Positions 26,374-35,179 of a stretch of DNA of 64,000 bases are shown here, piece by piece; the stretch's first letter is position 1, and each line of letters begins with the position of its first letter. Source of the stretch: Roseburia sp. 1XD42-69. GTDB taxonomy: Bacteria > Bacillota > Clostridia > Lachnospirales > Lachnospiraceae. Made by a program: the position numbers and the translations under genes. The stretch lies in contig NZ_RAZG01000013.1 of assembly GCF_003612565.1 (NCBI RefSeq), positions 34,528-98,527 of the forward strand. The letters run 5' to 3'. The notes beneath the pieces were generated by a model. It saw nothing but the letters and a program-made list of their open reading frames with translations, ran no database searches and was not told the DNA's origin.

Positions 26374-27621
26374 TCAATCTAACTTTCCATACACGTCCCC
26401 GGGCACATATGCCTTTACATATATCCCCTCCGGCCGGTACTCCTCCTCCAAAAGCTCCCCTTTGCTGCGGATAAGCTGTATCATACCTGCTTTGTCATAG
26501 GGAAATACCCGCTCCACAAGAATCTTATCCTCCCGGAGAAATTCCTCCAACACCGCCTTTACTTCCTCTAAGCCCTGTCCGAATTTGGCGGAAATATTTA
26601 TGGCCTTGTCTGCGGTAAAATCATGAAGGGGCTCTAAATCCCGGCGCAGATCCTGTTTGTTAAAAAGGGTGAGGATTTTCTTGTTTTCGATTCCCAGATT
26701 CCGCAAAGTCTCATATACAATATGCATCTGCTTTTCCGCCTGAGGGTTTGCTGCATCCACCACATGGATAATGTAGTCTGCATACTTTGCCTCCTCTAAA
26801 GTACTTTGAAATGCCTCAATTAAGTGGTGGGGAAGTTTACGGATAAATCCCACCGTATCTGTCAAAAGTATCTGCTGTTTTCCGGACAGCTCCAAAAGCC
26901 TGGTGGTAGGGTCTAATGTGGCAAAAAGCATATCCGCCTCCAGCACATCTCCGTTTGTCATAGCGTTTAAAAGGGTGGATTTCCCCGCATTGGTATAGCC
27001 CACTATGGCAGCCACCGGAAATCCCTTTTTCACCCTGCTGCCCCTTGTAATCTCCCGATGCCTTGTCACCTCTTCTAACTCCCGTTTCAGCTGGGAAATA
27101 CGCTTGCCAATCAGCCGTCTGTCCACCTCAAGTTTTTTCTCTCCCGGCCCCCTGGTTCCAATCCCTCCCCCTAAGCGGGACATGGATTTGCCCAGGCCCG
27201 TAAGACGGCTTAGGCGGTATTTTAACTGGGCAAGCTCTACCTGGATTTTTCCCTCCCTGGTAAAGGAATGCAGGGCGAAAATATCCAAAATCAAAAGGGT
27301 TCTGTCCATAATTTTTACATCTAAAATTTCAGAGAGATTTTTCAACTGGGCCGGGGATAACTCATCATCACACACAATCCCTGTAGCCCCCGTTTCAAAA
27401 ATAAGCTCCTTTACTTCCTCCACTTTCCCTTTTCCCACATAAGTGCCGGGATGGATGCCCTCCCTGTTTTGAATCAGCATACCTACGGTGTCGGCTCCCG
27501 CCGTCTCCGCAAGTTCAGAGAGTTCCTCCAGGGAATCCTTAGCGTCATCCCCCTCCTGTTCACTGACTCCCACTAAAATTACTTTTTCCCGCTGCTTTTC
27601 TATCCTGGTAAAATCTTTCAT
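26374..27621 (-). CDS. hflX: GTPase HflX
   Basis: 415-residue ribosome-associated GTPase that splits stalled 70S/100S ribosomes under stress. An N-terminal HflX domain (GADTVGMLIQNREGIHPGTY, GKGKVEEVKELI) and a helical linker with GLGKSMSRLGGGIGTRGPGE are followed by the G domain. That domain has G1 GYTNAGKST, G2/G3 TLDPTTR and LTDTVGFI, and G4 FNKQDL. It lies 10 bp after the TPR gene; MATE-TPR-hflX form one operon. Confidence 0.96.
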   Translation of the reverse strand: MKDFTRIEKQREKVILVGVSEQEGDDAKDSLEELSELAETAGADTVGMLIQNREGIHPGTYVGKGKVEEVKELIFETGATGIVCDDELSPAQLKNLSEILDVKIMDRTLLILDIFALHSFTREGKIQVELAQLKYRLSRLTGLGKSMSRLGGGIGTRGPGEKKLEVDRRLIGKRISQLKRELEEVTRHREITRGSRVKKGFPVAAIVGYTNAGKSTLLNAMTNGDVLEADMLFATLDPTTRLLELSGKQQILLTDTVGFIRKLPHHLIEAFQSTLEEAKYADYIIHVVDAANPQAEKQMHIVYETLRNLGIENKKILTLFNKQDLRRDLEPLHDFTADKAINISAKFGQGLEEVKAVLEEFLREDKILVERVFPYDKAGMIQLIRSKGELLEEEYRPEGIYVKAYVPGDVYGKLD

Positions 27622-27631
27622 AAGCCTCCTG

Positions 27632-28732
27632 CTACTGCTCTGATTTCTGTTCTGACTCCGTTTCCTGCTCCGTTTTTATCTCTGTCCCCTGCAAAGCTTC
27701 TGTCCCCTGTTCCGTCTCCGGCACATTTTCCGTTTCCGGTTCACTTTCTGTCTCTGTCTCCTGCCGGTTTTTCCCCAAAAACAGATATTCCCGCTTTGCC
27801 GCCTCATCCTCAGGGTAATCCTTTAGGTAGCTTTCCATAGCCTCCTTTGCGCTGTCATAATCCCCGCTGTACTCGTAAGCCGCTATCTGGTTGCTGCGCA
27901 GCTCCTGGGCATTTGTCACTTTCTGCTGGTTTAATCCCTGGTTAAAAAGTTCCAAAGCCTTGTCATAATTCCCCTGCTCCATCTCCTTTAACCCTTTTTC
28001 ATTGTAGGCCACGCTGCTTTCCGGGTACTCCTCAATATAAGCCCCGATACATGCTTCAGCTTCCTCTGTTTTTCCCTGTCTCTGGTACACCTGGGCAAGA
28101 TAGAGGTTCCCCTCCACATCCCCTTTGTCCACAGCTTTTAAAAGCTGCTCTTCGGCTGAGGGCAGATCCTCCTTTAAAAGATAAATCTGCCCCTTTACCG
28201 TATAATTCCTGGCAGTTCTCCCGGCCCTTTTCTCAAGGGCCTGGGCAAGATATTTTTCCGCCTCATCTGTATAACCGGCTCCTTCCAGACTGTTATAAAT
28301 ATGGAGATACATCTCGTCGTCGGAAGCATATTGAATCGCTTTGTCAAAATCTTCTTTTGCCTTATCGCTCTCGTTATTCTTTAAGTATACGCATCCCCGC
28401 AAAAACCATGCATCCGCATTTTTTTTGTCGTACTCAAGGAGTGCGTCATATGTCTCAATAGCCCCGGTAAGGCTTCCCGATGCAAACTGGGCCGCTGCTT
28501 TATAATAGCAGATATCCACCTCATTGGCCCCTAATCCCCTTGCCTCATCCAAAGCATTGTTAAAGGCTTCTTCCGCCTCCTCATAATCTCCTTCCTCCAT
28601 GGCGTTTAACCCGATTTGCCGGTACGCCTCCTCTTTTTCCAGCCGCTCCTCACTTGTACTGCAGCCATTTGCCAGGGCAAGTCCCATACAAAACAAAGTC
28701 CCTGCCAGCATATATCTTTTTTTCCCTCTCAT
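27632..28732 (-). CDS. TPR-repeat lipoprotein
   Basis: 366 residues. The signal peptide ends in a lipobox-like LANGC (Cys24), so it is probably lipid-anchored outside the cell. Residues about 35-315 are tetratricopeptide repeats (GDYEEAEEAFNNAL, KNADAWFLRGCVYLKNNESD, SVAYNEKGLKEMEQGNYDKA). The last 45 residues are a Glu/Thr/Ser-rich disordered tail. Role unknown, presumably a protein-protein interaction scaffold at the membrane. It overlaps the MATE gene by 4 bp. Confidence 0.88.
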   Translation of the reverse strand: MRGKKRYMLAGTLFCMGLALANGCSTSEERLEKEEAYRQIGLNAMEEGDYEEAEEAFNNALDEARGLGANEVDICYYKAAAQFASGSLTGAIETYDALLEYDKKNADAWFLRGCVYLKNNESDKAKEDFDKAIQYASDDEMYLHIYNSLEGAGYTDEAEKYLAQALEKRAGRTARNYTVKGQIYLLKEDLPSAEEQLLKAVDKGDVEGNLYLAQVYQRQGKTEEAEACIGAYIEEYPESSVAYNEKGLKEMEQGNYDKALELFNQGLNQQKVTNAQELRSNQIAAYEYSGDYDSAKEAMESYLKDYPEDEAAKREYLFLGKNRQETETESEPETENVPETEQGTEALQGTEIKTEQETESEQKSEQ

Positions 28733-30096
28733 TTTTCCACTACTCCTTCCTTGGGCCTTGTAATATCTTTAAGCCACCCGTAACTCATATAATGCTTATA
28801 CACCACCGGAATTTTCCAAAATTCATCCAGACATAAGATAAAGTACACCACCATAGGGGGCAGTTTCCACACAAATGCGCTTAAAAATCCCAAGGGCACA
28901 CTGATACACCACATCACAATAATATCACATATCATTCCAAACCTGGAGTCTCCTCCTGCCCGGAAAATCCCGGCTATAATCAAAGTATTCATAGCCTGTC
29001 CAATCACATAGTACCCGCTAATCCAAAGCATAACCCCCAGGTAATCCTGGGCCCTGTCCGTAAGGGAAAAACAGGAAAATACAATAGGGCGCAGGCTTAT
29101 CACAACAAGACCGGTTACAATCCCCACCAAAAGTGTGACATGGCATGCCCTGGAAGCGTCCTTTCTGGCATCCTCAAGACGCCCCTCTCCGATTTCAATT
29201 CCCAAAAGCACAGATGCCCCTGCACCCAGGGCAAAACATAAAATCGTACACAAATCCCGCACTGTGGTCACCACGGAACTGGCGGCCACCATATCCCCAT
29301 TCATATGTCCCATAATCACAGAGTACATGGAAAAGGCCACTGTCCAGGCACAGTCGTTTATCAATGCGGGAATGGAATACTTTAAAAAGTCCTGGAATAA
29401 AAGTTTATTCCTGCCAAACATTACATTCAACTGAATCCGAAATGTCTTTCCCCGAAGTGCGTCTATCAGACACAAAAATATTTCCACCGTCCTGGCAATC
29501 ACAGTGGCCAATGCAACGCCAATCACTCCAAGTTTCGGCGCTCCCAAAAGCCCGAAAATAAACACTGCATTTAACACCACATTAAGGCCTAAAGCAATAG
29601 CGCTTATCAATGTACTGATTTGTGCCCGTTCCATGCTCCTTAAAGCGCACAGGTATACCTGGGAAAAACTCATCATCACATAGGATATTCCGATCACCCT
29701 TAAATACCCAGCGCCAATGGATATTAAAGTATCATCCCCTGTATAAATTCTCATGAGTATTTCCGGGATAAAAATTGCACCAAGGGCAATCATTGTGGTA
29801 ATCACCAGGGCAATTTTTATGGCAATTCCCATAACCGACTGGATGGAATCCGTATCTTTTTTCCCCCAGTACTGGGAGGAGAGCATGGTAACTCCCGAGG
29901 AAATCCCAAAAAATAACCCCGACAAGAGAAACTGGAACTGATTTGCCAGGGAAACTGCCGAAAGTTCCGTCTGCCCCACATATCCCAGCATTAAAACATC
30001 CGCAGAATTCACTGCGTTTGTTATGAAATTCTGAATGGTAATGGGAATTACTAAAGCTGCTAAAGAACGGTAAAATGCTCTGCTTTCTGCTTTCAT
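28729..30096 (-). CDS. MATE family multidrug efflux transporter
   Basis: 455 residues with twelve predicted membrane helices in two MatE halves. The first begins LVIPITIQNFITNAVNSADVL and carries the family-typical GQTELSAVSLANQF. Members export cationic drugs or toxic metabolites using Na+ or H+ gradients. It is the first gene of the MATE-TPR-hflX operon. Substrate unknown. Confidence 0.93.
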   Translation of the reverse strand: MKAESRAFYRSLAALVIPITIQNFITNAVNSADVLMLGYVGQTELSAVSLANQFQFLLSGLFFGISSGVTMLSSQYWGKKDTDSIQSVMGIAIKIALVITTMIALGAIFIPEILMRIYTGDDTLISIGAGYLRVIGISYVMMSFSQVYLCALRSMERAQISTLISAIALGLNVVLNAVFIFGLLGAPKLGVIGVALATVIARTVEIFLCLIDALRGKTFRIQLNVMFGRNKLLFQDFLKYSIPALINDCAWTVAFSMYSVIMGHMNGDMVAASSVVTTVRDLCTILCFALGAGASVLLGIEIGEGRLEDARKDASRACHVTLLVGIVTGLVVISLRPIVFSCFSLTDRAQDYLGVMLWISGYYVIGQAMNTLIIAGIFRAGGDSRFGMICDIIVMWCISVPLGFLSAFVWKLPPMVVYFILCLDEFWKIPVVYKHYMSYGWLKDITRPKEGVVEK

Positions 30097-30136
30097 AAAA
30101 ACTCCTTATATGAATCTAAAACCAATGTTACTGTAG

Positions 30137-30180
30137 AAAAAACAAAGACGGAGAGCCTAAAAAGCATCTCCGTCTGTCTT
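30137..30180 (-). terminator. Terminator after the small membrane protein gene
   Basis: Minus strand AGACGGAGA, loop, TCTCCGTCT, then TTGTTTTTT. It separates the 168-residue membrane protein gene from the MATE operon. Confidence 0.8.
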
Positions 30181-30190
30181 ATTTTGGAAA

Positions 30191-30697
30191 TTAACATACA
30201 CAAGATTGTAATTCTGTAAGGTCTCTCATCACCTGTTTTTTGGGAACCACACAAACAAAAGTTCCTGATAAATCCTGCTCGTTCCCGCCTATCACCCGAA
30301 CCCATCCGGAAACAAACATGGTATTATTTTTCTCAAATTCAATCTTTATGTATTTCATCGCCGTCAAAAAGCCTACACCGCATTTCCAGACATTTTCCCC
30401 ATGTTCTGTTATGCTTTTATAGCCTTTTTTCCTAAGAAACTCTGATACTTTACGCTGTGTTTCTTCTATCTGTGAACACGCCACCTTTACCGTGGTCCGC
30501 TTTATTTTCCGCTTCACACAAAGCCCCACTGCCATAAGGGCAATCCCCACTGCCCCAATGATAAACAAAACTGCAAAAAAGGGCATTAAATAAGCGATAA
30601 TATCTTTAGAGAGAGTTCCTGTCAAAAACAAAGGTATCACACAAAAAACAACTGAACAAATTGAAAACAGCAGCATCGATAAACCAATTAAAAACAT
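30191..30697 (-). CDS. Small membrane protein of unknown function
   Basis: 168 residues. Two membrane helices (about 3-27 and 38-60) are followed by a cytoplasmic domain with IEETQRKVSEFLRKKGYKSI, GENVWKCGVGFLTAMKYIKI and MFVSGWVRVIGGNEQDLSG. Single-gene unit with its own promoter and terminator. The soluble domain resembles uncharacterised Firmicute DUFs seen after two hydrophobic helices; I cannot name one. Confidence 0.75.
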   Translation of the reverse strand: MFLIGLSMLLFSICSVVFCVIPLFLTGTLSKDIIAYLMPFFAVLFIIGAVGIALMAVGLCVKRKIKRTTVKVACSQIEETQRKVSEFLRKKGYKSITEHGENVWKCGVGFLTAMKYIKIEFEKNNTMFVSGWVRVIGGNEQDLSGTFVCVVPKKQVMRDLTELQSCVC

Positions 30698-30742
30698 GGA
30701 ATTTTCTCTCCTCTCCGTTCGTACTGTAATGCATTTCTATTA

Positions 30743-30771
30743 AATATACTATAAGTCTTTCTATAAGTCAA
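30743..30771 (-). promoter_or_regulatory. Sigma-A promoter of the small membrane protein gene
   Basis: Minus strand TTGACT, 17 bp, TATATT, about 45 bp before the start codon. The spacer and -35 hold a 9-bp direct repeat (CTATAAGTC on the plus strand, spaced 12 bp). Confidence 0.6.
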
Positions 30772-30838
30772 TCAGTGCCTCTGGAATTTTTCAGAACTAA
30801 AAATTTCACTTCAGTAAAGATGAGCAGATTCAGCCCCT

Positions 30839-30867
30839 TTGACATTCCGTAACGGCACAGCTATAAT
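30839..30867 (+). promoter_or_regulatory. Sigma-A promoter of the second regulator-kinase-ABC unit
   Basis: TTGACA, 17 bp, TATAAT: perfect hexamers with optimal spacing, about 35 nt before the regulator start. The spacer carries a small palindrome CCGTAACGG. Confidence 0.75.
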
Positions 30868-30902
30868 AACTTTATAATTTTCTCCCAAAGGCGGTGATTC
30901 CT

Positions 30903-31565
30903 ATGAAAATGAAAAATATTTTAGTGGTGGAAGACGATGTTTCCCTGTCCGCCGGGCTTACCTATGCCCTGGAAAAAGAGGGATATTGCGCCACCCATTG
31001 CAGAAATGCTGCCGACGCCTTGAAAAAAGCCGCCGAATTTCATTTTGACCTTGCACTTTTAGATATGCAGCTTCCCGACGGCTCCGGCAAAGAGATTGCC
31101 CTGCAGCTAAAGCCTTGCAACACTCCAATTATATATTTAACCATCGTGGACGATGAGGATGAAATTGTAAAATCCTTGGAGGACGGCGCCAAAGATTACA
31201 TGACCAAACCTTTTCGGATGCGGGAACTTCTAGCACGGATAAAAAAAGCCCTGAATGAAGAAAAAGAAAACGGCGATATACTAAATATCGGAGAGGCGGT
31301 CATTGACGTTTCTGCAGGAAAGGTCTTTATAAATAAACAGTTCATCCCTCTGACGGCTTTGGAGTACCGGCTTTTGCTGATATTTGCACAAAATAAATCT
31401 GTTCTTTTAAAAAGGGAACAGATTCTGGAACGCATATGGGATATCAGCGGCAATTTTGTTGAGGACAACACACTCACTGTATATGTGAAACGCCTCCGTG
31501 AAAAACTGGGGGATGGGGTAAGTATTACAACAGTCAGGGGGATTGGATATCGTGTGGATTCGTAA
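30903..31565 (+). CDS. OmpR-family response regulator
   Basis: 220 residues from the ATG at 30903; AAAGGCGG lies just before it, and the GTG at 30894 overlaps that site. The receiver has VVEDDVSLSAG and Asp in LALLDMQLPDGSG, with Lys in MTKPFRMRELLAR. A winged-helix DNA-binding domain follows (LKREQILERIWDISGNFVED, LTVYVKRLREKLGDG). First gene of a four-gene unit with kinase, ATPase and permease. Confidence 0.93.
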   Translation: MKMKNILVVEDDVSLSAGLTYALEKEGYCATHCRNAADALKKAAEFHFDLALLDMQLPDGSGKEIALQLKPCNTPIIYLTIVDDEDEIVKSLEDGAKDYMTKPFRMRELLARIKKALNEEKENGDILNIGEAVIDVSAGKVFINKQFIPLTALEYRLLLIFAQNKSVLLKREQILERIWDISGNFVEDNTLTVYVKRLREKLGDGVSITTVRGIGYRVDS

Positions 31566-32376
31566 AAAAGAACTTTTATCCTTATCGGAAGGGATTCGCA
31601 GGGCCCTTGACGGACAGCCTTTTGACCCCCGGAATAATAAGGAAGGCGCCTTTAGTATTTTAAAAAACGATATTTATACATTAACTCATTCCGGGCAGGA
31701 GCAAAAAAATGTTCTGGCAGAAGAAAAAGAACATTTAGCTGAATATTTATCGGATATCTCCCACCAGTTAAAAACCCCCATTTCGTCTATACTTCTTATG
31801 ACAGAGTTAATGGCTGACGCTCCCGAAAAGACAAAGCAGGAATTTCTTCAGAGCATAAAAAAGGAAATCCGCCATATGGAGTGGTTAGTTACCGCTCTCT
31901 TAAAAATGGCTAAGCTTGATTCCTCCGTAACAAATTTCCATAGAGAAGAAATACCTGTGAGCCTTCTCTTAGGTGAAGCTCTAAAGTCCGTGGAAATTAT
32001 ACTGGATATCCGAAACCAGACCATATGTCTGAAAAACGACTTATCATTATATTGTGACAAAAAGTGGACTGGGGAGGCTTTGATTAATCTTTTAAAAAAT
32101 GCCTCGGATTTTTCCGTGGAAAACAGCGAAATCCTTGTAGACTGCGGCGAAAATCCTCTCTACCACTGGATATCCATTACGGATACCGGGGAAGGTCTTA
32201 AAAAGGAGCAAATTGCCCGACTGTTCCGCAGATTTGAAAGTTCCGGAAAGGAAAACGGCTACGGAATTGGGCTTCCTCTTGCCCTTTCCATCATGCGGGG
32301 TCAAAACGGTGATATAGCGGTTTCCCCCGGGGGACATGGAAGCGGTGCAACATTTTTTATGAAATTTTATAAATAG
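31552..32376 (+). CDS. Soluble sensor histidine kinase
   Basis: About 274 residues from the GTG at 31552 (alternative TTG at 31543), overlapping the regulator by 14 bp. No transmembrane segment is present: the first 60 residues are charged and helical, unlike the usual membrane-anchored partner. The phospho-acceptor His is in DISHQLKTPISSILLM. ATP-binding motifs are NLLKNASDFS, ISITDTGEGLKKEQ and GYGIGLPLALSIM. It presumably senses through the adjacent transporter or a cytoplasmic cue (inference). Confidence 0.9.
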   Translation: MWIRKKELLSLSEGIRRALDGQPFDPRNNKEGAFSILKNDIYTLTHSGQEQKNVLAEEKEHLAEYLSDISHQLKTPISSILLMTELMADAPEKTKQEFLQSIKKEIRHMEWLVTALLKMAKLDSSVTNFHREEIPVSLLLGEALKSVEIILDIRNQTICLKNDLSLYCDKKWTGEALINLLKNASDFSVENSEILVDCGENPLYHWISITDTGEGLKKEQIARLFRRFESSGKENGYGIGLPLALSIMRGQNGDIAVSPGGHGSGATFFMKFYK

Positions 32377-32450
32377 TCACCTGGGAGTCACTTTACTTAC
32401 TTATAGTATGAAATAAGATATGAAATATTTTATGAGAAAAGAGGTATCCT

Positions 32451-33134
32451 ATGGAAATTTTAGAAGTAAAGGATCTGACAAAGATGTACGGGAGCGGCGA
32501 TACCCAGGTGACTGCCTTAGACCATGTGAGTTTTCAGGTAAAAAAAGGGGAATTTGTGGCCATTGTAGGGGCATCGGGCTCAGGGAAATCTACCCTTATG
32601 AATTTAATCGGCGGAATAGACCGGCCCACCTCAGGGGATGTGATTGTTGACGGCAAGGAAATTTTTGCCATGAGTGAAAGCGCCCTGGCAATTTTCCGCC
32701 GGAGAAATATCGGCATTGTCTACCAGTTTTATAATTTAATTCCCAACCTCACCGTAGACGAAAATATTATGCTCCCCTGTCTATTGGACAACCGTAAGCC
32801 GGATGAACAGAAATTATCAAAGATTGTGGAAATGACAGGATTGTCACACCGCAGGGATCATCTGCCTGGGGAACTTTCCGGCGGCCAGCAGCAGAGGGTG
32901 TCCGTGGGCAGAGCCCTCATAAACGACCCGGCTTTTATTTTAGCCGATGAACCCACCGGAAATCTGGACAGCAAGGCGGGCAGGGAAATTATGGAACTTC
33001 TCCTCTCCGCCAACCGAAAAGCAAACCAGACCCTGATTTTGATTACCCACGATGAAAATATCGCATTGCAGGCGGACAGAATCATAACCATCAGTGACGG
33101 GCGGATGATAAGAGATGAGGTGATGCGTGTATGA
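32451..33134 (+). CDS. ABC exporter ATP-binding protein (MacB/LolD type)
   Basis: 227 residues. Walker A GASGSGKST, Q-loop YQFYNLIPNLTV, signature LSGGQQQRVSVGRAL, Walker B FILADEPTGNLD and switch His LITHDENI are intact. AGAGGTATCC precedes the ATG. It overlaps the permease by 4 bp. Together with the upstream kinase and regulator it forms the second peptide-resistance-like module of the window. Confidence 0.94.
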   Translation: MEILEVKDLTKMYGSGDTQVTALDHVSFQVKKGEFVAIVGASGSGKSTLMNLIGGIDRPTSGDVIVDGKEIFAMSESALAIFRRRNIGIVYQFYNLIPNLTVDENIMLPCLLDNRKPDEQKLSKIVEMTGLSHRRDHLPGELSGGQQQRVSVGRALINDPAFILADEPTGNLDSKAGREIMELLLSANRKANQTLILITHDENIALQADRIITISDGRMIRDEVMRV

Positions 33135-35119
33135 ATATCTTGTGTTCCTTTGCTTTCCATCAGTTAAAAAGAAAAAAGAGCAGAACCATAATTACGGCTG
33201 CAGCAATCACCCTGTCCGCCGCATTGCTTACGGCAGTGGTTAATTTTGCAGCAAGCGGCAATACCATGCTCTCCGGCTTTCTGGGCAGTGACTACGGCCT
33301 GTATGGCAATGCCTACGCTTTTACTTTGCTCATTCCCGCCGTATTTTTGGCAGCTCTTATTATTGCCATGTCCATTATCGTTATCTCCAATGCATTCCGC
33401 ATGAGTGCAAATGAACGGATTTCACAGTTCGGCACTTTAAAATGCGTGGGGGCCACCAAAAACCAAATATATAAAACTATAATGTATGAGTGTATCCTGC
33501 TGTGCACCGGGGCCATTCCTCTTGGTATTTTATTGGGATATCTCTTAAGCTTTGCCGGTATCGGGGTTGTAAACCTTTATATCGAAGACCTGAATGTCCT
33601 GGTGCGCTCTATGATGAAGCAGGTTAATTTTCATCTCTCCTTTGTTTTTTCTCCTGCTGCCCTGATAATTTCCCTTATCATTTCCCTGGGAACGGTTCTG
33701 TTTGCAGCTATGCTCCCTGCCAGGAAGGCCATGGGCATTTCAGCCCTGGACTGTCTGCGGTTTGGAGGCGAAACAGACACATCGGGATATAAGCGCACGA
33801 AAATTAGGATTGATGCAAAAAGAAATATTGAATATCAGCTGGCCAAAAAAAACGTGTCCTCCAACCGTAAACAGATGCATTCAGCGGTTACCGCCCTTTC
33901 CATCAGCATCATGCTGTTTGTCACTATGAGCGGGTTAAAGGAAATTGCAGAGGGAATACAAAATTATATCTATCAGGATCATGGATGTACCGTAGTTGCG
34001 GATTACACAGCCAAATTTAAAAATACCATTCATCCCAAAACCGGGCGGAGGCAGCAGGAATGCGCTTATCCCATTGATGCACAAACAGCGGAAGAGATTA
34101 CGGAAAAACTGAAAGGTTACCAGGACACAGACATCTACGGAAGCGGGCAGGATTATTCCACCTACGCTGCTATTCTTACCCCCCAGGATTTAACAGAAGA
34201 TATGCAGAAGGTCCTGTCCCGGCAATCCGGTGAAAAGCCGGAAATTATTTTGGACGTGGAGAGAATTATTCTGGATGATAAACATTACAGGGAAGTATGC
34301 GCACAGGCAGGAACAGATTACGGCGGAACTATCCTGCTTAACGATTATAAATATAACGATAAGGGAACAGAACGGCATATTCCTCCTTTGTCAATGACAG
34401 CATCCACTCTGAAACTGGAAAAAGCGGACGGCAGCCTGGATAATATAAATATTGACGGCGTGCTGACAGTTTCGGAAATCCCAAAGGAACTTATGTATCC
34501 AAATACAAATCCCATCCGGCTTATTGTCCCTTCTGAGGGAATCTCCCTGCGAGGATATAACTGGATGGCATCCCCGGAGGATGAGGAAGGCTTTATGGAA
34601 TATGCCAGGGCCGTCCTGGAAAGCTATTTCCCCCAAAATGGCATGGACTATGAGGAAGCAGGATACACAAGCAGAGTATATGGCGCACAGGACTTTGTAA
34701 AAATAATGAATATCGCAATTATCCTTGCGGCTTTTTTCCTCTATGCCTTTGTCTTTCTCTTAGGACTAATTGGCGTACTGAACGTCATAAGCACTGTCAG
34801 CTTCCAGATAAAATTAAGGGCCAGGGAGCTTGCCGTTTTGCAGAGTGTGGGAATGTCCTCTGAATCCGTACAGAAAATGCTTAGCATAGAAAGCGTGCTC
34901 TGCGGGGGAAAGGCGCTGATTTTCGGTCTTCCAGTCGGTATGTGTATCGTATTCCTTATGGCCCGCTGTGTGAAAATGTTGTTTCCCATTTCTTTTCACA
35001 TGCCATGGGCGGCCATTGCTATCACCCTTATCCTGTCCTTACTTGTCATGTGGGGAACGGTGCGCATTTCGGCAAGGGCACTGAAAAAGCAGAATATTAT
35101 AGAGACGATCAGAATTTAA
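33131..35119 (+). CDS. FtsX-type ABC exporter permease
   Basis: 662 residues. An N-terminal helix (IITAAAITLSAALLTAVVNF) and a first FtsX domain (about 60-200; ANERISQFGTLKCVGATKNQ) are followed by a helix near 250 and a large extracytoplasmic insertion (about 280-520). A second FtsX domain closes the protein (RARELAVLQSVGMSSESVQK). The coupling motif with GATK/GMS turns is typical of the family. Probably exports, or removes from the membrane, a hydrophobic or peptide compound. Confidence 0.9.
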   Translation: MNILCSFAFHQLKRKKSRTIITAAAITLSAALLTAVVNFAASGNTMLSGFLGSDYGLYGNAYAFTLLIPAVFLAALIIAMSIIVISNAFRMSANERISQFGTLKCVGATKNQIYKTIMYECILLCTGAIPLGILLGYLLSFAGIGVVNLYIEDLNVLVRSMMKQVNFHLSFVFSPAALIISLIISLGTVLFAAMLPARKAMGISALDCLRFGGETDTSGYKRTKIRIDAKRNIEYQLAKKNVSSNRKQMHSAVTALSISIMLFVTMSGLKEIAEGIQNYIYQDHGCTVVADYTAKFKNTIHPKTGRRQQECAYPIDAQTAEEITEKLKGYQDTDIYGSGQDYSTYAAILTPQDLTEDMQKVLSRQSGEKPEIILDVERIILDDKHYREVCAQAGTDYGGTILLNDYKYNDKGTERHIPPLSMTASTLKLEKADGSLDNINIDGVLTVSEIPKELMYPNTNPIRLIVPSEGISLRGYNWMASPEDEEGFMEYARAVLESYFPQNGMDYEEAGYTSRVYGAQDFVKIMNIAIILAAFFLYAFVFLLGLIGVLNVISTVSFQIKLRARELAVLQSVGMSSESVQKMLSIESVLCGGKALIFGLPVGMCIVFLMARCVKMLFPISFHMPWAAIAITLILSLLVMWGTVRISARALKKQNIIETIRI

Positions 35120-35131
35120 AATGGACTGGAA

Positions 35132-35168
35132 AAATTGCCTGTGTGCATAGAAATGACACAGGCAATTT
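35132..35168. terminator. Bidirectional terminator-like inverted repeat
   Basis: AAATTGCCTGTGT, 11 nt, ACACAGGCAATTT: a perfect 13 bp stem between the convergent permease and radical SAM genes. The flanking A/T tract is short, so efficiency may be moderate. Confidence 0.7.
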
Positions 35169-35179
35169 AACTTCGTCCA

